A stretch of DNA of 64,000 bases from Chrysopilus asiliformis (lineage: Eukaryota; Arthropoda; Insecta; Diptera; Rhagionidae): NCBI GenBank assembly GCA_964034945.1, contig OZ035962.1, positions 87,212,650-87,276,649 of the forward strand. The letters run 5' to 3'. Below are positions 23,421 to 33,219 of this stretch, in pieces. Numbering within the stretch: position 1 is the stretch's first letter; the number at the start of each line of letters is the position of its first letter. The notes beneath the pieces are model-generated. The model did not search any database, was not told the DNA's origin, and saw only the letters and a list, made by a program, of their open reading frames with translations. The position numbers and the translations under genes are program-made.

Positions 23421-24440
23421 GCACCAAAAAAGGTGCGGCACCAAAAAAGGTGCGGCACCAAAATAGGTGCGGCACCAAAAAAGGTGCGGCACCAAAAAAA
23501 GGTGCGGCACCAAAAAAGGTGCGGCACCAAAAAAAGTGCGGCACCAAAAAAGCTGCGGCACCAAAAAAAGGTGCGGCACCAAAAAAGGTGCGGCACCAAA
23601 ATAGATGCGGCACCAAAAAAGGTACGGCACCAAAAAAAGGTGCGGCACCAAAAAAGGTGCGGTACCAAAAAAAGGTGCGGCACCAAAAAAGGTGCGGCAC
23701 CAAAATAGGTGCGGCACCGAAAAAGGTGCGGCACCAAAAAAAGGTGCGGCACCAAAAAAAGTGCGGCACCAAAAAAAGTGCGGCACCAAAAAAGGTGCGG
23801 CACCAAAAAAAGTGCGGCACCAAAAAAAAGTGCGGCACCAAAAAAAGATGCGGCACCAAAAAAGGTGCGGCACCAAAAAAGGTGCGGCACCAAAAAAAGT
23901 ACGGCACCAAAAAAAGGTGCGGCACCAAAAAAAGGTGCGGCACCAAAATAGGTGCGGCACCAAAAAAGGTGCGGCACCAAAAAAGGTGCGGCACCAAAAT
24001 AGGTGCGGCACAAAAAAAGGTGCGGCACCAAAAAAGGTGCGGCACCAAAAAAGGTGCGGCACCAAAAAAATTGCGGCACCAAAAAAGGTGCGGCACCAAA
24101 AAAAGGTGCGGCACCAAAAAAGGTGCGGCACCAAAATAGGTGCGGCACCGAAAAAGGTGCGGCACCAAAAAAAGGTGCGGCACCAAAAAAGGTGCGGCAC
24201 CAAAAAAAGTGCGGCACCAAAAAAGTGCGGCACCAAAAAAAGATGCGGCACCAAAAAAGGTGCGGCACCAAAAAAAGTACGGCACCAAAAAAAGGTGCGG
24301 CACCAAAAAAGGTGCGGCACCAAAAAAAGTGCGGCACCAAAAAAAGTGCGGCACCAAAAAAATTATGGCACCAAAGAAAGTGCGGCACCAAAGTAGGGCA
24401 CCAAAGTACGGCACCAAAGTACGGCACCAAAGTACGGCAT
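23421..24440 (+). repeat. 17-bp tandem repeat block, right (GGTGCGGCACCAAAAAA)
   Basis: About 1.0 kb of 17-18-bp units identical in type to the left block, with point variants (aaaataggtgcgg, gaaaaaggtgcgg, aagatgcgg). The last units shorten and decay to 'agtacggcaccaa' before the internal CAGTGTTG at 24,445. The reading frames through it (RCGTKKGAAPK on plus, FGAAPFLVPHLF on minus) are repeat artefacts. Confidence 0.92.
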
Positions 24441-24444
24441 CAAA

Positions 24445-25394
24445 CAGTGTTGTTTTTACGCGTAAAAACCTCAATTTTAACGTAAAAAACGTAAAAAACT
24501 GTAAAAAACCTAAAACATTGATGATAAAAACTTTAATAAGTAGCCGTTCACTAAATATAGTAATTATTTGTAAATAAATCACCTTAGAACAATAAAAAGG
24601 TTAATAGTCTTCAGCAAACAAAGAATTCAAAAGCATTTCCTCTTGAAAGTGAAAAAGATTTTAAACTCGGAGTTCAAAAACTGTTTATATCCTATCATTA
24701 CATTACGTCCGCCTACTCATTTTAACGTTAATTAATGTGAACAATGTGGAGAGATTTGTGACATATGGGCTATTTTAACCCTTTGTTGCAGTGTTGTTGT
24801 GCAACAACACCTTTTCTAATTCAGTTTTTTTAATATTATAACATATATTTCATGCACTTATATTGACTAAATTCATTTCGTAAGTATCCTAGGACATCAA
24901 TTGTTATGAAAAAAAAGTAATATGCGCTTTTTTTATAATTACTGCATTTTATAAATAAATAAAGAGCAAAAAAGTAGCTTTTTGCAGATTAAATGAAACT
25001 GTGGCAAATCTATTACAGTTAAAAAAATCGGTAATTAGCTTTATAAAGGTTTTTGGGGTCGCTAATTACGAATCTGAAGTCAAAACTTCAAAATTCAAAC
25101 TGGTGCATCCAATATGGCGGTCGAAAAAGATAAAATTACGTACTAGTTTTAAGCGTAATCTAATGAATTTTATCTTTTTTGACCGCCATATTGGATCCGC
25201 CATTTCGATTTTTGAAGTTTTGACTTCAGATTCGTAATCAGCGACCCCAAAAACCCTCGGATACCAAAAACCGTGAAAATTAATTACATAGAAAAATGTA
25301 TGCATGAAAGGGTTAAAGAAACATATTTGGACTAGTTCTTGCAGCAATAAGCGTAATTTTAAAGTTTGCATCAAAAAATCGTTTTTAAACACAA
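24445..25394 (+). repeat. Left arm (copy 2), with an internal hAT terminus
   Basis: This is a direct repeat of 1,630-2,628, beginning CAGTGTTG-TTTTTACGCG. It is preceded by decayed 17-bp units, not by GTTGAATA, so this terminus did not make the flanking duplication. It continues without interruption into the unique right part at 25,395, which suggests that copy 2 preserves the ancestral arrangement of the element. Confidence 0.82.
25048..25255. repeat. Inverted repeat inside left arm copy 2
   Basis: Same foldback as at 2,289-2,489. The left half here carries a substitution/insertion near 'aaattcaaactggtgcatcc' relative to copy 1, so the pairing is slightly worse. Confidence 0.7.
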
Positions 25395-26313
25395 GGAGAC
25401 TCATTCCGAAGGCGTAAATTGAAACAAAACTGGAAAAAGGGAAAAGAAATTCTAAAAACTGGAAAAATTCCATTCAAACAACTGTTCTAATTTGAGTTAA
25501 TAGACTGTCCTACTTAGTAGTACAGTCTATTAAGTGCTGATGTCCACTCTCTATATTATAGGATCTCTAATAAAATGCTGAGAAAAACTTTTGTAATATA
25601 AGATGTTCAAAACTAAACAAGTTCAATAATGTTGCCTATAGCTCCGTTAATTTATTTTAACCTGCTGGTGGAGGAACCAGCAATTTAATAGGCGTCCAAA
25701 AGGACTGCCAGAATATTGAGAAAAAAAGCAACTGCTCGACTTAAGCGTTAGTTTATTTCTGAATTCTTCCTAGAGCTAATACGGCTTTTATAGGCGCCGC
25801 TTTCTTATTTACAATATTGCACATAATTCTACAAGTGCCCTAATTCTTAAATACATAATTACTTTCTTAAATGTTAAATAAACTTTTTCTCACGGTGCAC
25901 TTTGTTGTCTTAGGTTCGAAATCATAAATTATCAAATCGTCAATTATGTCATCCGAATCAAATTTCATCTTCGATTTGAATGCACCTTACTACCGTATGC
26001 TTGTGCATTGAGTGGACTTTATGTTGAGTCATGAAGTTCACAGCACGAGTAACCCATTGCATGCATACTTATGGTCATGTCGTAATTTGTCATCGATTGT
26101 TTATTTTGTTTTTAATTTATGATTTCGATACCATTACACTTTAAAACAGACTGTCATACTTTGTAGGAACTGCGAGGTCCCATTTTTTAGGTTTTTTACT
26201 ATTTTTTACGTTTTTTACGTTTTTACGGTTTTTTTACGTTTTTTACCAGTTTTTTACGTTTTTTACGTGAAAAATGTAAAAAACTGTTTTTTACGCCGTT
26301 TTGCCCAACACTG
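25395..26313. other. Unique right part and right terminus of the hAT-like element
   Basis: About 0.75 kb of AT-rich sequence without coding potential comes first. It includes a small hairpin, aatagactgt...acagtctatt, at about 25,499-25,532. From about 26,190 to 26,313 there are dense subterminal motifs (ttttttacgttttttacg), ending in CAACACTG at 26,313. Confidence 0.7.
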
Positions 26314-26321
26314 GTTGAATA

Positions 26322-27010
26322 CTAAAATAAGTATATTTTGGACAATCCCGTTTTAATAAAACACCCCTATTTTGTATTTTAAATTCACATGTCGAACTTG
26401 CCACAATTATTTTTCCAAACACATAAAACCAATCAATTCAAATCCGGAAATGTTTTCAATTCATTTGAAGTACTTTCCACGCCTATTTTTTCATTCTTCC
26501 TGAATTTTCCACTTATGATACTAATTCCAATGACATGATATGCATTGTACGTTGAGTGCCATCATTATCCACCTTTTTAGCCCTTGACAACCGCATATTT
26601 AGAATGTTTAGGAGGGTGGCTGCAGCTTTTATAATTAAATCAGGAGCGTCTGGTTCAATTCACTTAAAAGCTATGATTTCTCTCATCGATCTTATCGCTT
26701 ACGATGGTAGACAAGCGTATACCGAAGAAAACATAATCTGAGAACTTCTTAAATATTCACCAGAGCTCGTTTGTATCATCATCAAAATCATCTACGGGCG
26801 CGGTTGGAAAAGCGGAATGGAAAACACGCTACATGGCTGCTACTCTGCTATCAGGGAAATTTATTGAATAATTCACTTTGCATGATTGCGAGAAAATCCC
26901 ATAAAAACCTCGGAATTTCATTCCCATTTTCCCATAATTTCGTCTATGTGTAGCTCAGTGTCTTCGTCCTAACACTTGTAGACTATTTCTATCATTTTGT
27001 GTTACTTAAC
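26322..27010. other. Non-coding stretch
   Basis: No gene, RNA or repeat recognised. Short ORFs here have no recognisable domain. Confidence 0.45.
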
Positions 27011-27012
27011 TA

Positions 27013-27917
27013 ACACATGGATCAATAAGTCCCGAGACTAACAATGAAAACAACATTTTTTTTGCAAAATTTTTTTTTATTCATCAATATAATCATCTTT
27101 TAGGGTGATACAATCGTCACGCCATGCGTATCCCAAAAAACTGACGCCATGACTTTGCCAGCTGACTGCTGCGTTTTCGGACGCTTCGGACGGCTTTCGC
27201 CAGCTGTGCGCCACTCAGATGACTGCCGCTTCGACTCTGGAGTGTAGTGATGTATCCATGTTTCGTCCATGGTCACGTAACGACGCAAGAAATCTTTTTT
27301 ATTGCGAGTAAATAGCGATAAACAGCTTTCTGAATCATCGACTCGTTGCTGTTTTTGTTTCATCGAAAGCAATCGCGGCACCCACTTGGAAAAAACCTTT
27401 TTCATGCTCAATTTTTCATGAAGGATAGTAAATGCACTTCCATATGATATCTGTGTTATCTCAGCAATCTCACGGAGCTTCACTTTACGATCTTTCATTA
27501 TAATTTTTGTCACTTCACTCACATTTTCCGGTGTAACGGCTTCCACAGGTCTACCCGAGCGTTCCGCGTCATTTGTGTCGGTACGACCACGTTTAAACTC
27601 GGCAAACCACCGACAAATCGTTGCTTTTGATGGACAAGAGTCCGGGTAACATTTTTCAACCCATTGTTTCGCTTGCACGGTGTTTTTATCCATTAAAAAA
27701 CAATGTTTTATCAGAACACGAAACTCGGTTTTTTCCATTTTTTAAACAAACTACAAAACGACTTTACTCCAACCTCGATAACTCAGCTGTTTCTGGTCCG
27801 ATCGACTTAAAATTTTGACACGTTTCAAGCAAAGGTTAGTACTCTAGAAAGACGTGGTTACTGGTTTACTACGAGCGTCATCTCTGGGTTAGTCTCGGGA
27901 CTTATTGATCCATGTGT
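27013..27917 (-). mobile_element. Internally deleted mariner element (905 bp), copy 1
   Basis: Perfect 30-bp terminal inverted repeats (starting ACACATGGATCAATAAGTCC) are flanked by the TA dinucleotide at 27,011-27,012 and 27,918-27,919. Relative to the full element at 29,466-30,758 it lacks 388 bp from the 3' half of the transposase gene. The length and deletion breakpoint are the same as in the copy at 51,158-52,062, so this deleted form has itself transposed. Confidence 0.93.
27100..27738 (-). pseudogene. Truncated mariner transposase
   Basis: A 212-residue frame whose first ~206 residues match the full-length transposase at 29,645-30,694. It keeps the N-terminal helix-turn-helix DNA-binding region and the first catalytic Asp (in MDETWIHHYTPE). 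After DTHGV it enters the deletion junction, reads TIVSP and stops. The second and third catalytic Asp are lost, so it cannot catalyse transposition. It could still bind the inverted repeats and act as an inhibitor; that is an inference. Confidence 0.9.
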
Positions 27918-27919
27918 TA

Positions 27920-28565
27920 TGCTGTATGCTGGATAGAAGGGCAGAGTACCTATTTTGATTCTATCGCCTGTACGAAAATATCAAGGAAAATTCGGAAAAT
28001 TCAATACAAGCCCGTTAGCATCGATTTTGCAATTACTTTTGCAGGTTTTAAAGTGAAAATGTCTCTGAAAATCTGGAATCTTGAGTCGAAAACACCCCAA
28101 AAAACAACAATATAGTGATAAAGAACGGAAAATGGGAATATTATTATGTTGAAAAAGTTTAAAATCGTATTTTCATGTGAATTGAAGTTTTGAGACTGAG
28201 TGAGGAATTGAAACGCTTTAAATATTTAATCAGTTTATCAACCTTTAGAAATACAAAATGTGCTACAAAAAATATTTTCGGTAAAAATTTAAAGATTTTG
28301 CAGGAGAAAAATTTGTTTTAATTATAGAATGCCATCCGTCATATTTTTCCTCACACACCATCCTTTTTTAAGGGGGTCCGGGGAAGACGTCTTGATAAGG
28401 GGTTTTGAATGTGAAAGTTCGAAATTTTCAATTCTAATGTATATTTGACCTCGAGATGCTAAGATTTTCGCGTGCGGCGTATTTTTTTGTTTAATGCTGT
28501 TTGCAAAACATGTTTTTTTTAAGAAAATGGTTTCATAGTTTTCATAGTTAACCCAAAGAGAGAAA
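27920..28565. other. Non-coding stretch
   Basis: AT-rich sequence with no recognised gene or repeat boundary. Confidence 0.45.
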
Positions 28566-28569
28566 AAAT

Positions 28570-29445
28570 CGGAATAGGATCCATCGACCCCAAAAACCTG
28601 CGGATGCGATTTTCTCTAGAAAATTGCAGAAAAAGATAATCACGTTGTCCATACAGGACCTTGCATTATCCTTACAGACTTCCTAACGTCAGAATCGGAT
28701 ACAGCGAACCCAAAAACCCCGAGATGACACTTTTTCCGGAAAATTTGAGGGAAATGATAAACACGTTATCCTTACAGGATCTTCCCTTATAGTTACAAGG
28801 ACGAAGTAGTGAAAAGATTATATTGTCATCGGTCATCTGTCTGTCTGTATGTCGGTCGATCTGTCTGTCGATCTGTCGGTCCGTCTGTCAGTCTGTCTGT
28901 AGGTCTGCCTGTCGGTCTACCTGTCGGTCTGCCTGTCGGTCTGTCTGTCGATCCGTCTGTCGGTCTGTCTGTAGGTCTGTCTGTCGGTTTGTCTGTCAGT
29001 TTGTCTGTCGGTCTGTCTGCCGATCTGTCGGTCTGTCAGTTGTACGTATCTTAAATGACTCGAGAACGCGTTGACATAGCGCTTTAAATTTTTTTGTAAA
29101 TTAGTTTTACGAAAATCCTAGTTTTCTATAAACTTTCGCAAAAGTATCGTTAGCTATAACGGGTGCCTCCCATAAATTTTTTTTAGAAAAAAAACCGATT
29201 TTTGAAAATTTCTTGGAAACTATGCGCTATTATTAAAAAAATCGATAGAACCAAATTCAAAGGTAATAAAATTTCCTGCATTTTTCCCCCTAACGGTTTT
29301 TACGTTCCTTTAACGGTTCTTGTGATATTTGAAAAAAATATTATTTTTTACATTTTTTTCCGAATCTAAATATTGCGGGGAAAGTTTTGTGTTAACCACC
29401 CCGAATATTCTAGTATGAATTCCCCTTTTTTTGGGAGTCATTATG
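28570..29445 (+). repeat. Dispersed repeat family A, copy 2, with GTCY array
   Basis: Two partial tandem units of about 130 bp (catcgaccccaaaaacctgcgg..., cagcgaacccaaaaaccccgag...) precede a (GTCT/GTCG/GTCC)n array at about 28,826-29,045. A tail follows ('actcgagaacgcgttgacatagcg', 'ggaaactatgcgctatt', 'ccgaatctaaatattgcggggaaagttttgtg') that recurs at 42,700-43,380. The tail serves as the empty-site reference for the MITE at 43,089. The CRSVCRSV-like reading frames are artefacts of the array. Confidence 0.65.
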
Positions 29446-29465
29446 AAAAATCTCATTGTCACGTA

Positions 29466-30758
29466 ACACATGGATCAATAAGTCCCGAGACTAACCCAGA
29501 GATGACGCTCGTAGTAAACCAGTAACCACGTCTTTCTAGAGTACTAACCTTTGCTTGAAACGTGTCAAAATTTTAAGTCGATCGGACCAGAAACAGCTGA
29601 GTTATCGAGGTTGGAGTAAAGTCGTTTTGTAGTTTGTTTAAAAAATGGAAAAAACCGAGTTTCGTGTTCTGATAAAACATTGTTTTTTAATGGGTAAAAA
29701 CACCGTGCAAGCGAAACAATGGATTGAAAAATGTTACCCGGACTCTTGTCCATCAAAAGCAACGATTTGTCGGTGGTTTGCCGAGTTTAAACGTGGTCGT
29801 ACCGACACAAATGACGCGGAACGCTCGGGTAGACCTGTGGAAGCCGTTACACCGGAAAATGTGAGTGAAGTGACAAAAATTATAATGAAAGATCGTAAAG
29901 TGAAGCTCCGTGAGATTGCTGAGATAACACAGATATCATATGGAAGTGCATTTACTATCCTTCATGAAAAATTGAGCATGAAAAAGGTTTTTTCCAAGTG
30001 GGTGCCGCGATTGCTTTCGATGGAACAAAAACAGCAACGAGTCGATGATTCAGAAAGCTGTTTATCGCTATTTACTCGCAATAAAAAAGATTTCTTGCGT
30101 CGTTACGTGTCCATGGACGAAACATGGATACATCACTACACTCCAGAGTCGAAGCGGCAGTCATCTGAGTGGCGCACAGCTGGCGAAAGCCGTCCGAAGC
30201 GTCCGAAAACGCAGCAGTCAGCTGGCAAAGTCATGGCGTCAGTTTTTTGGGATACGCATGGCGTGATTTTCATTGACTACCTCGAAAAAGGTAAATCGAT
30301 CAACAGTGATTATTATATTGACTTGCTGGTGCGTTTGAAGGAGGAAATCGCAAAAAAACGACCGCACATGCAGAGAAAAAAAATCCTTTTTCACCAAGAC
30401 AATGCACCCTGCCACAAGTCGATGAAAACAATGGCAAAATTGAACGAATTGGGCTTTCATCTGCTTCCCCACCCCCCATACTCGCCAGATGTAGCCCCCA
30501 GTGACTACTGGCTCTTTGCTGATCTTAAAAAAATGCTCCAGGGAAAAAGATTTGGCTCAAATGAGGAGGTCATCGCTGAAATTGAAGCTTATTTTGAAGC
30601 GAAAGATAATTTTTTTTATAAACATGGTATTGAAAAATTGGAAAAGCGTTGGAACGATTGTATCACCCTAAAAGGTGATTATATTGATGAATAAAAAAAA
30701 ATTTGGCAAAAAAAATGTTGTTTTCATTGTTAGTCTCGGGACTTATTGATCCATGTGT
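29466..30758 (+). mobile_element. Full-length mariner element (1,293 bp)
   Basis: Bounded by perfect 30-bp inverted repeats (ACACATGGATCAATAAGTCC...), with TA at 29,464-29,465 and 30,759-30,760. It contains one intact transposase ORF in the expected position. It is the only complete copy in the window and a possible source of transposase for the two 905-bp deletion derivatives. Confidence 0.96.
29645..30694 (+). CDS. Mariner transposase, intact, 349 aa
   Basis: Cut-and-paste transposase of the Tc1/mariner superfamily; it acts in the nucleus on the 30-bp inverted repeats that flank it. Residues ~1-110 form the paired helix-turn-helix DNA-binding region. A WVPRLLS linker lies at ~119-125, where mariners usually have WVPHxL. 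The catalytic D,D34D triad is complete: Asp158 (MDETWIHHYTPE), Asp252 (HQDNAPCHKS) and Asp287 (YSPDVAPSDYWLF), with 34 residues between the last two. The length is typical of the family and there is no internal stop. The ATG at 29,645 is the first after the inverted repeat and starts the conserved N-terminus MEKTEFRVLI. The truncated copies differ from it at only a few shared residues (for example Gly17 here, Asp there), so activity is recent and the protein may still work. Confidence 0.95.
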   Translation: MEKTEFRVLIKHCFLMGKNTVQAKQWIEKCYPDSCPSKATICRWFAEFKRGRTDTNDAERSGRPVEAVTPENVSEVTKIIMKDRKVKLREIAEITQISYGSAFTILHEKLSMKKVFSKWVPRLLSMEQKQQRVDDSESCLSLFTRNKKDFLRRYVSMDETWIHHYTPESKRQSSEWRTAGESRPKRPKTQQSAGKVMASVFWDTHGVIFIDYLEKGKSINSDYYIDLLVRLKEEIAKKRPHMQRKKILFHQDNAPCHKSMKTMAKLNELGFHLLPHPPYSPDVAPSDYWLFADLKKMLQGKRFGSNEEVIAEIEAYFEAKDNFFYKHGIEKLEKRWNDCITLKGDYIDE

Positions 30759-30760
30759 TA

Positions 30761-32584
30761 CATTACAGTTTTTTGTGGGAATCTATCCAAGTATTTCCCA
30801 CAGAGCTTCTATATTTCCCATTGTGTGCCTGCGACAAAATAGAAATTAGACCATTATAAAGTCATCCTTTTCCATTATAAAGTTCCCAAGACTTTGAAAT
30901 TAGTCCACCAAAGTTTCGTAATGATTTTAATTCGAAAAGCATGAGAAAAACGTGAAATTAGCGCAAAGTTTATAACAAGCCATTTGTTTGCGCTCGATGC
31001 AGCTATTTAAACTATGCTGCCATCGTAATGATACAATTGCCCCAACATGGCAATTAACCGACATTAAGGACCCACATCTGTACACCTCACCATTAAAAAT
31101 GCAATCTTACCGGTGATCGGCGATTATTAACGCACACGAAAAACAACCTAAATGCGCTTATCGGGCCATGTGTGTAAATCCGTGCTCGTCACGTTATACC
31201 TCGATAAACGTACGTAGAGCGTACGAAGAGGTGCCTACCATGTAAGCACTTCTTAAGTTTATTTTATCCATTTCTTGTCATGTGAAAAAAAAAACGAGGC
31301 GCACACAAAGTGTTACACGTCCCTACCCTACATTTTTTACAATAATGTTTGTGTGTGCCATATGAGATTTTAAGAGGCCCCTATCTTCTGAAAAGCAACA
31401 AAAAGGATATTAAGATTGAAATCCCGTAAAGTATGAAGAAGAAAAAAATCACCAGTATTTCAAAATGGAGTTTAAGGAGGTGCCCGTGTAAAGTATTTCG
31501 TGTCGTCCTTGCCAGGAGCATGGCTAAAGGTAATTTTATGAACCTTCGTGCCGACAAGCACCGTTGAAGTTTTATAGATGCATAAATTTCACTTTGATAG
31601 AAATTGTAATAATTTTTCTTAACGACACCGAGCACCCTTGAAGGAAACACTTTACGCTATGCTGTGCAACGTTCTGCTATGCTAAGGTGTGTACTTTCCA
31701 AGGTCTTATACACTTGGATAACTGCCACTTCAATTACTTTAAAATCATAAGAAGATACCATCAACGAATCTTTAAGATTGTTGAAACGTTTTACAGTTGC
31801 CCGACTCGATATGACTCTAGATTAAAATTAAATTCAACAAATACGAGTGCAAACTGAAAAAAAGCCATTATTAATCTTACTCTAATAATTTTAACATTGA
31901 TTACTAACAAAGAAGTCAAGGCAAAGGAGTTTCTTCTTAGTATAGGTGCGAGTTTTGTCGGAAGGTACCTCAAATTATTAGATGAAGCTTTTTGGAATGG
32001 TAACAAGGGATTTTAACAAAAATATTCTCAATATTTTTTGACTATTGAGGAAATTAATTTCAATTGTTCCAACACTTTGCTTTCGTCGCTACATAAAGAG
32101 AAAAAATAGTAAACCTGACTATAAATCTAACAATTATTAAATGGGGAATCGTGACTGTTACTAAAATAGATTTCTCAAAATTGTAGTTTTTTAAATAAAT
32201 TAACCTACTTAGTAGTAAAATTCACAATTTTTTGTATACAGTGACAATTTTTCTAGTTGAAATTACTTACTTTAGCTATTGTCACATTAAATTAGATTTA
32301 CCAGATTTACTATTTCGATCGTCCAAAGAAGATTTAGGAAAATTTTTAACCATTGGCCCACGAAAATTCAGGAAACCCGAAATTTGAAAATAGGGTACCA
32401 GAGCCCTGCTCTCTCTCTCTCTCTGACAAAGCGGCTCCCAAAGCGGCTCCCCATGCGAAACCTGCATTTGGCGCCCCCTGCACTTTTGTGTGTGCTTGAA
32501 CATTTTTAAGAGCCGATCAGAGAGATAAGGTTTGTCTCAATTTTTGTTTGTGGTTATCTAGTAAAAACTTGACGCTTTCAAATA
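30761..32584. other. Non-coding stretch
   Basis: No gene recognised. It holds a short CT microsatellite at about 32,407-32,424. A segment near 32,440-32,580 (gcgccccctgcac, tttgtctcaatttttgtttgtgg) resembles 47,395-47,560 and marks a low-copy dispersed repeat. Confidence 0.45.
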
Positions 32585-33217
32585 CAGTAATCCCCCCAAC
32601 TGCGCGGTTTTTAACTGCGCGGTTTCGCAACTGCGCGGTTAAATATTTAATACCAAAATTTCGAACCGCGCGGTAAAAATTTCGGAGCTGCGCGGTTTTT
32701 TTTTATAATTTTCGTTTTAAAAACCTGTTCTGAATATATATTTTGGTCAATCCCCGACAAAAAGGAATCAGCTGGTCATTTGGTATCTTCATACATATTT
32801 GGTAATTTCGTGCTTATATTTAGTGCGAAAAACTAGCAAATTTTTGAGTGCTTGGTAGTCAACTTGAATAAGAAGCTCTTAATATGGACCCTGATATGGA
32901 GCGTGTCGTAAAATTTCGGAGAAATTTGACAGCCGCTTTAGCCCCATACGCGGAAATTCATAATGAAAAGCAAAAATCGGGTAATCAATCACTAATAACA
33001 AGGTTTTTTCAAAAAGATTAGTAGTACATATCATATGTTTGTATTAATTTAAATAGGTCGTTAAATAAAAACTTTTTTCTATTTTTTTTTTTGGAATTTT
33101 TCTAATATCTGGGACCTAACCCCAAAATTTCATACAAAGTAGAGTTCACAGTGCGCGGTTTCGGTTTTCGCGCTCTTTTTGTGGAACGTATCTACCGCGC
33201 AGTTCGAGGGATTACTG
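32585..33217 (+). mobile_element. pogo/Tigger-like element, internally deleted (633 bp)
   Basis: The ends read CAGTAATCCCCCCAACTGCGCGGT-like and, reverse complemented, CAGTAATCCCTCGAACTGCGCGGT-like, flanked by TA on both sides (32,583-32,584 and 33,218-33,219). These are characteristic termini of pogo/Tigger members of the Tc1/mariner superfamily. Extra GCGCGGT motifs lie just inside the left end. Only the 3' end of the transposase remains inside. Confidence 0.85.
32884..33021 (+). pseudogene. C-terminal remnant of a pogo/Tigger transposase
   Basis: The frame from ATG at 32,884 to TAG at 33,021 gives 45 residues: MDPDMERVVKFRRNL at the start and QSLITRFFQKD at the end. A short tail ending in an ITxFF-type motif is usual at the C-terminus of Tigger transposases. 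Position next to the 3' inverted repeat fits. The DNA-binding and catalytic domains are missing, so it is not a functional gene. Confidence 0.6.
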
Positions 33218-33219
33218 TA

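Larger units (their letters stand above)
1630..26313. mobile_element. Giant hAT-like element carrying a 20.6-kb satellite array
   Basis: The left end reads CAGTGTTGTGCCGG and the right end, reverse complemented, reads CAGTGTTGGGCAAAA. Both are followed by many copies of a subterminal motif (ACGTAAAAAAC and variants) of the sort hAT transposases bind. GTTGAATA flanks both ends as a perfect 8-bp duplication, so the two termini belong to one insertion of 24,684 bp. The order inside is left arm, 17-bp repeat block, octamer array, 17-bp repeat block, second copy of the left arm (with its own internal CAGTGTTG), unique right part, right terminus. No transposase was found, so it is non-autonomous. 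The array may have expanded after insertion of a small (about 1.9-kb) element, or may have been carried in. The sequence does not distinguish these. Confidence 0.82.

Noticed and set aside
23421..24440. CRISPR-like array
   Set aside because: The 17-bp units are directly tandem with no unique spacers, and the context is an insect genome.
2635..24582. Dozens of long ORFs (up to 1,184 codons) over the array, collagen- or mucin-like in appearance
   Set aside because: All are readings of the octamer or 17-mer in different frames. Units lack stop codons, the frames shift between unit types and no start context, intron or domain is seen.
1630..25394. Arms as long terminal repeats of an LTR retrotransposon
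   Set aside because: The arms do not have TG...CA ends, there is no primer-binding site or gag/pol, and the 8-bp duplication lies outside the right terminus at 26,313, not beside the second arm.
27621..27818. Small plus-strand ORF opposite the mariner transposase (also 29,565-29,762 and 51,766-51,963)
   Set aside because: Antisense shadow of the transposase 5' end, present in all mariner copies.
28809..29074. Cys/Ser/Val/Arg-rich small proteins (also at 35,886-36,170 and 40,036-40,591)
   Set aside because: Direct translations of GTCY tetranucleotide arrays inside dispersed repeats.
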